The notes below the pieces were generated by a model that had not been told where the DNA came from, did not search any database, and saw only the letters and a list, made by a program, of their open reading frames with translations. Shown piece after piece: positions 58,597 through 64,000 of a stretch of DNA of 64,000 bases (position 1 is its first letter; each line of letters opens with the position of its first letter). This DNA comes from Collybia mongolica (Eukaryota > Basidiomycota > Agaricomycetes > Agaricales > Clitocybaceae): contig JAAXNY010000019.1 of assembly GCA_013420905.1 (NCBI GenBank), forward strand, positions 358,062-422,061, written 5' to 3'. Both the position numbers and the translations under genes were made by a program.

Positions 58597-60627
58597 ATGA
58601 CGACAGGGAGCCTCTCAACGGGTCAGAGAACACGGTGCGTGGCATCCACACCCTTCATAAACGTCATACTCATCGCCAGCATCCGCAGATTCGTCCTCGC
58701 AGCAACACCGCACCTCCATCGGCGCGTATCACATCTCAGTGGGAGGATCAAACGTACTGGTGAGGAGGGAAACGATGGAGGGGGAGCGGAAAAGAAGCCA
58801 AGAGTCAAGGACAAAAGTATACTATCAGGTGCGTATCCACCAGAGATGTTGCTTTCCCTCATATGAATAAAGCTTTGCAGAATTTCCGATGCCTACAAGT
58901 CTCAAGCTGTCACCCAACAAGCCGTCGCCCAAGAAAACGTCACCGAAGAAGAGCGTCAACGCAACGATTTCCCCTGGATCGAGAAGCGCGACTGAGCTTT
59001 TTGTACGCAGCATGTTTGCGAGGAGCCTATCGCATCCTCCAACCTATGCAACTCGCTCAAATGTCCCAACGTCGAAAGTGGAATCCAGGTGGATTGATAC
59101 GGAATCCGAGGCCTCATTGAACGGTGAAACCTTGGAGGATACGGTCTGCAACTCGGAACAGGAGTTTGGAAGTAGGCTGCGCATAGACCCCGCCGTCAGT
59201 TCACAACCGTCAGGCTTAGAGAGTCCGCACCCATATTCGTCTCCTTCCCTCGATCCAACCCGAGAGTTCCTCCCTTCCTCCTATATTGTAACAGTGTCGA
59301 ACCCAAGCACGGATACGCTCTTGTCATCACGAGCAGAGGCTATGTTCCCAAAACAGCAACCAAACTCACAAACCCCCACTAGCATGGTAAATCAAGTCAC
59401 AGAGCCATCGCCAGGCAAACGGAATAAGGGAAGGGAACGAGGACTTGAGAAAATTGACAATAAGGATGAAACCATGACGAACATGGTCATGTCTGAACTT
59501 GAACCTCAAGCACCGTCCTTCGAACCCTCTCACCCATTCGCCAATGTGACTACAGACACCCCGCGCTGTGGCAAACCTTCATCCTCATCCCCGCTCACAA
59601 AGCGTAAACGCACGCCTGATGATACTACCATTCCCGCTCCATGCGAGGAGCCACACCCCGAGAAGCGCGTCAAAACGAAGTAAGGCTATACAAAGCACAC
59701 AGTTTATTGGGCTGTTGATGGGAACATCCTCATTCAGATCGGTCAAACACGCTTCAACTTGTACCGAGGCTACTTGGCGAAACACAGTGAATGGTTCCGT
59801 TCAATATTGGAGGCTTGTGGCGGTGTGGAAGACCCCAGGGACGCTACTCTCAACCAACATGGGGATCGAATAATCGTTCTCGATGACACTGGAGTAAGTG
59901 TGAAGGATTTCGAATACCTTCTTGGAGCGCTCGATGAGTCGATGTAAGTACGTCCTCAGACTTGCCTACACACGCTTATTTTTTCAACAGTGACTATTGC
60001 TACTCCCCACCTCCCTTCCCTACTGTCGCCGCCATCCTTCGCGTTGCTCACACCCTCGATTTCCCCAAGTACGCCGCATGGGCAATCCAGTACCTCACGA
60101 ACATGTGGCCCACGTCCCTCGCAAGCGTGTCAGCATCCCGAATCCCGTTCGCCAAAACCAGTGTTGCTCTCGCCCGACAGTGTGGACTATCGCCTATCCT
60201 CAAATGCGCATTATATGAGCTCGTACGCCAGGACGGGTTCGGTCAGGACGACGACGCGACGCTGTCCCCATCCGACTACCAGGCACTCCTCCGTGCGCGG
60301 GAACACCTCGCATCTGCGTGGATTAAGGCTGCTGCATGCCCCACGGCCCAGTTCGCGAAGTGCCTATCCGATGTCCCGCACTGTGCAGCGCGCGATGCCA
60401 ACAGCCTGAACAGCGCGCACATAGAGTTGGTGCACGCGTCGGGGATTTTCGCGGTGCATTTGTATGATCCGATTTGCGGGTTACAAACACTGGCTGAGGA
60501 ACCGAGGCTGAATGAGAGATTCTGTCATACGTGTGTTGAGTTGCGTAAGGACTCCTGGATGAAGGAGCGGGAGAAAGTCTGGGCAGACCTTGACGTGTGG
60601 CTGGGATTAGAGACTGTTGATGCGTGA
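58597..60627 (+). CDS. BTB/POZ domain protein
   Basis: Exons: 58597-58828, 58881 onward, and 59991-60627, with a 47-nt intron at 59944-59990. The N-terminal ~330 residues are Ser/Pro/Lys-rich and disordered, with basic clusters (NKPSPKKTSPKKS, TKRKRTPDD, EKRVKTK) that look like nuclear signals. The BTB fold follows: VYWAVDGNILIQIGQTRFNL, RGYLAKHSEWFRSILEACGG and RIIVLDDTGVSVKDFEYLLG, then DYCYSPPPFPTVAAILRVAH and TLDFPKYAAWAIQYLT. The C-terminus is a ~150-residue helical/Cys-containing region common in agaricomycete BTB proteins. There is an in-frame TAA at 59681-59683 just before the BTB part. A GT-AG intron from the GTAAAC near 59604 to the AAG at 59683 would remove it in phase but also a good nuclear signal, so either that intron is used or the gene carries a nonsense codon. 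Probable Cullin-3 adaptor or transcription cofactor. Confidence 0.75.
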
Positions 60628-61813
60628 TGGCTACACTGCTTGCTCATATATAGATATAACTTAGTAACTGATTTAAAACTAATATTGACATCACATCAGC
60701 CTATTGGGAGTGAATTGCGAAAGCCCTTGTAATGTACGTTAGGCTCAAAAAAGATGTCATATTTATCCCAGTATGAGAGACCATTTGGTAGCTATTACCG
60801 TGGTGCTAGAGCGTTTATGGTGATGCAGGGATTTGGGATTGAGAACGTAGTAACGGGATGTCCGTGCTTAGTTACGGGCTCTTGTTCATCATCCCCGTTA
60901 CTTTCTTCAGCCATAGTTGAGAAGATGTTCTCAATGATCTCCTCGATATAAAGTGCGCGATGGGGTCGTCCCAAAACCATGCGTCTCGCGATTCGGAATG
61001 GGTCGAGTTGCCGGGTCGTGTGTGAGGAATGCGTCTGGGCTGCTCTTGCTTGGGTTCTGCTTAGCATGACTACGAAAATTCCCACGCTTGAATCAGCATG
61101 GGACCGACACGAGTTATTCAAAATATATATCCTCTCCATGCTGATTCACGGTGAAGTGGTAGACCGAGTCCAATCGATCAGCCTGTTAGGGAAGCACTCC
61201 AAGACTTTCTTGAAAGCCGCTGCCTTTTAAAATCCAGAGTGCCCATCATTCTTTTCGGCGTTTTTCATGTTTAACTCCTTCCGAATCGTTGTGTTCGCTC
61301 TTTTGCCCTCAAAGACACAACATACTCGACAGACTGCTCACATCGTGCTCTCTGACGCGGGGTTACATTCCTTGTGACATAGTCCCCGGCCGACTGGCGC
61401 GATGAAGTAGTACTTAGCAAGAATGAAGATTCTGAGTGTAGAGCAGGGTCTTGTAATACAAGGACGATCCCGCTGCCGTTTACCACATGTTCTAGTCATC
61501 ACGAAATCAAACACTCATGGTCCTTGATTTCAAAGCGTTTCTCCGTATTTCCTGGTTTTGAATCAAGGAAATCTAAAGTTGAAACCACGACTCTCAGACC
61601 CGAGAATCAGCGATCGACCTTACAGTCCTGAGAGGAAGCATAAGCGGGCTCATAAATGTGATGAGCTGCGTTCCCGCGAGCCGGCAAAACTCAAACACTA
61701 TGGCGCAACGCTGAAGCCAGAAAGAGACACTGAAGAAAGGCATTGGAATTACAACTAAAAACACGTATCATCTACTCGTAGTCATACCGCCCACGCCCAC
61801 ACCGACGCGGCAC
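60628..61813. other. Intergenic, no supportable gene
   Basis: 1.2 kb between the BTB gene and the RPN6 relic. A minus-strand frame at 60795-61139 contains RALYIEEIIENIFSTM, reminiscent of the start of an F-box, but it is short and isolated. Not annotated as a gene. Confidence 0.45.
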
Positions 61814-63340
61814 CTAATTTATTTTGACAGTCTTTGAAACGAGAAGAAAAAGACCCACAAGTGAGCACACGATCATAAGTCGAAACAGCACAAGAACGTA
61901 CTTTAGCATACAGCGACCCAACAACCTTGCTGACCTGCTCCAGCGTCGAGATCGCCGCGCCGTACGTGTTCTACAACGCAACCCCAATCCATATCAGTAT
62001 CGGTAAGCCACAATGCGGACGGATATGAATAATAAGAATCCTGGGTATCGAATCCGAGGTAATTACCACTAACTCAATAATGTGCCCCAAGGGGCCGAAC
62101 CGTGAAGAATAGACAAAGAAAGAAAGAAAGATAAAAGAGACAACACTCACGTCCGCCTCGATCTCATCAAAAATCAAAAGACACCCGCGGGCCTGGTCCA
62201 GCACGCCATAGAATACCTTGTCAAGGATCATCTGCGACAGCCTAAAATGATAAAACCCCGTTAGCAATGCACGATGCCGGACTGGAGGTCGAGCGCGGCC
62301 TGGAGGGCGGGTGGGCAGTATATTGAGTTTGCAGCGGTGCGGGAGGAGGTGAGTGCTGCCTGTAGGGGTGTGGAAGCGAGGCAAGGATGAGGGCGGGGAC
62401 TGGAGACCAAGGGATATAGGGTTAAGGAAGACGTACCTTTGCCTTGGCAAAGTTGCCAATCCCACGATACACCCTGCTCTCGAGGAGGTGAACTTCGGTG
62501 AGGATCATCTTATCGTCGAGCCGCTTGAGCTCTGTGAGGAGCGTGTCGATGAGCTGAAGTGCGGGTTTGGGCTGGCCTGCTTCGAGTTGTCTGCGGGTCG
62601 TGTGGTATTTCGTCAGCGTGGAATACGCGGGACGGGGTACAGGGAAGAAGAGAAGAAGGAGGGACATACAGGGCGGCAAGCCGGGTCTCGAGACTGTGTT
62701 TGAGGAAAATACGCTTCTCCTGCTTCGCCCATGCGATGTTGTCGGTGAGGGTTGCAATCTGGATTTCGCGGCTGTTGGGGATAGGTGTGAAGAAGTCGAG
62801 CAGGGTCCGGACTGCACGACGTAGTTAGTGTTAGGATCGTCGTCGGAATGAGGAAGCGGGTTTAGGGTTTAAATTTGGATTTGGATTCAGGATGCGGGTT
62901 TAGTGTTATGGGAAGGAGAGAAAGGACGTGACGTACTGAGTTTTGCCGTCTTCGCTTTTGCGGTCGACGACATGAACGAACGAGAAAGGGTTATCACCTC
63001 CGACAGGCCTTGTCCATTCCTACCAGGCCACACTTCCATCAGTACCCGATCGCACTCGCTACTTGACAGTGTTACGCACTTTTCGTCCCTATATAGTTCA
63101 CCAAGCTTAACAAGCGCCGTCTCCTGATCTCTCAGATTCTGTGAGCTCTCGCCTTCAGTCGTCGTCGCTGAGCCTCCAATAAGGCCAAATCAGTCTCAAC
63201 ACCTTTCCGAACCGTGAAAAAGATACACCAGCAACGTTCTCGTGCAAAATCTGCCTATAGAGCTTCTCAGCCAGCCTAGGGTCCGTCTTCACACTCGCCT
63301 CTGCGCGCGCGAGTAAATCAGAGGACGACGATGCAGACAT
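61814..63340 (-). pseudogene. RPN6: 26S proteasome lid subunit Rpn6 (PSMD11), central part deleted
   Basis: Starting at ATG 63340, minus-strand exons encode [116 protein letters not shown] and [19 protein letters not shown]. All are in the family order, with matching introns. Then, within ~30 bases (62235-62262), the sequence jumps to LSQMILDKVFYGVLDQARGC, followed by YGAAISTLEQVSKVVGSLYA and a stop at 61816-61814. Full-length Rpn6 (~420 residues) has roughly 150 more residues between these two points, covering most of the PCI domain. At the junction a CTAAC branch-like site and TTTTAG acceptor of the last intron survive. The only possible splice there is ~31 nt and shifts the frame. Rpn6 clamps the lid to the core particle and is essential in yeast, so a functional copy must exist elsewhere. 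Confidence 0.88.
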
Positions 63341-63580
63341 TGCGAAAAAAAAAAAGGTAGGAGTGCTAGGAACGTGCAGCAAAGGAACGAAAAGAGATTG
63401 AGAAACGAGGAGCACAGCCACAACACGGACGCGCCATCCTCACGTGATCGATCGACGCGTATTTTTCGTTCCTCTTGCACGACATCCACGACCATCCCTG
63501 CGTTCCTCCTCCTTAAATTTCCGCGTTTGAAGGCTTTAAGGACCTCATACCGGACGATACAAGATAGTTAATACATAAAG
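63341..63580. promoter_or_regulatory. Shared divergent promoter of RPN6 and RPN7
   Basis: 240 bases separate the start codons of RPN6 (-) and RPN7 (+), so both genes must be driven from here. A CACGTG E-box-type palindrome lies at 63441-63446, near the middle, and a poly-A run at 63346-63356 directly precedes the RPN6 start. I did not find a clear copy of the yeast Rpn4 box. Confidence 0.6.
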
Positions 63581-63866
63581 ATGGCAGATGAAGTCGTACT
63601 CCCGATCCCCAACCTCGCCCTCTCGCAAAACATGTTCGTGCTCTCCAAGCCGACACATGCGCATCTCCACGAGACGGCGCGTGCGGAGCTCCTGGCTGGT
63701 ATAAAGGCCGACAGTATGTACCTCCTGGCTCATGTCCGTAACACGACTTGATTCATCGTCGGAACTCCCTGCAGATATGGCCCCATATTATAAACTCATC
63801 ACATCGACGCCCGCACCAGCCCTCCCGCTCGATACAGAGCTGCTGCGAGAGATGGAGTTAGGTTAG
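63581..63866 (+). pseudogene. RPN7: 26S proteasome lid subunit Rpn7 (PSMD6), truncated by the telomere
   Basis: Exon 1 (63581-63713) and exon 2 (from 63775) are joined in phase and read MADEVVLPIPNLALSQNMFV, LHETARAELLAGIKAD, NMAPYYKLITSTPAPALPLD and ELLREME, the characteristic N-terminus of Rpn7. After ~70 codons (about 63857) the sequence passes directly into GTTAGGTTAGTGGTTAGGG telomere repeat, which supplies a TAG stop at 63864-63866. The family is normally ~390 residues, so over 80% is missing, including the PCI domain. The product would be non-functional, and an intact copy must exist elsewhere because the lid subunit is essential. Confidence 0.93.
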
Positions 63867-64000
63867 TGGTTAGGGTTAGGGTTAGGGGTTAGGGTTAGGG
63901 TTAGGGTTAGGGTTAGGTTTAGGGTTAGGGTTAGGGTTAGGGTTAGGGTTAGGGTTAGGGTTAGGGTTAGGGTTAGGGTTAGGGTTAGGGTTAGGGTTAG
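63857..64000 (+). repeat. Telomere, (TTAGGG)n
   Basis: The G-rich strand runs 5'-3' towards the right edge, as expected of a right chromosome end. The first ~60 bases contain irregular units (TTAGG, TTAGTGG, TTAGGGG, and one GGTTTAGGG at about 63918); after that only perfect TTAGGG is seen to base 64000. The array directly abuts RPN7 coding sequence with no subtelomeric sequence between. Confidence 0.97.

Noticed and set aside
60795..61139. Minus-strand frame with an F-box-like start (RALYIEEIIENIFSTM)
   Set aside because: Too short and isolated; no leucine-rich or other downstream exons could be joined.
1..64000. CRISPR arrays, bacterial operons, ribosome binding sites
   Set aside because: The window is eukaryotic: spliced genes and a TTAGGG telomere. 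The regular ~82 bp array has no unique spacers and is a satellite.

Overview
The window is the right-hand end of a chromosome from a filamentous fungus, very probably an agaricomycete (mushroom-forming basidiomycete). Coding genes are broken by many 45-65 nt GT-AG introns, and several families are typical of agaricomycetes (F-box/LRR proteins, BTB proteins, vWA plus DUF3421, MLKL-like kinases, a short seven-helix membrane family). The last ~140 bases are TTAGGG repeats running off the right edge, so this is a true telomere. Gene models were spliced by eye; they are supported by phase-consistent introns and family similarity from memory, not by RNA or database searches.

Layout. 1-6.4 kb: two paralogous DHA2-type MFS exporters, the left one cut by the window edge. 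9.2-11 kb: a DUF3421 + vWA protein. 11.4-13.8 kb: two small paralogous Cys/His proteins. 14.6-18.3 kb: a helical-N-terminus + receiver-like protein followed by its decayed duplicate. 18.9-27.2 kb: an O-methyltransferase (-), a seven-helix membrane protein (+) and a large four-helix-bundle/kinase protein (-) that resembles MLKL. 29.46-31.07 kb: a complete 1.6 kb DNA transposon with 68 bp terminal inverted repeats and 10 bp target-site duplications. 31.5-39 kb: a broken small membrane gene, an F-box gene with a nonsense codon and an intact F-box gene. 39-43 kb: nothing convincing. 43.1-46.1 kb: the conserved MYND protein Mub1/SamB. 47.6-49.6 kb: a GH79 glycosidase with one frameshift.

49.7-58.1 kb is a subtelomeric repeat field built on a short near-perfect palindrome (GAGGCTC-centre-GAGCCTC). 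It starts as 21 head-to-tail ~82 bp units, flips orientation near 52.04 kb, continues as two ~1.1-1.3 kb diverged duplicate blocks about 1.9 kb apart, and ends as isolated decaying palindromes. Beyond it lie a BTB/POZ gene and a divergently transcribed pair of 26S proteasome lid genes, RPN6 and RPN7. RPN6 has lost its central part, and RPN7 is cut after ~70 codons exactly where the telomere repeat begins. Both belong to single-copy essential families, so this end looks like a duplicated or broken chromosome arm healed by new telomere addition.

Functionally, the left 50 kb is an accessory region: transport, methyl transfer, possible self/non-self or regulated-cell-death proteins (MLKL-like kinase, helical + receiver-like protein) and F-box/BTB adaptors. 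It contains many half-dead duplicates. Only the Mub1 gene looks like ordinary core genome.
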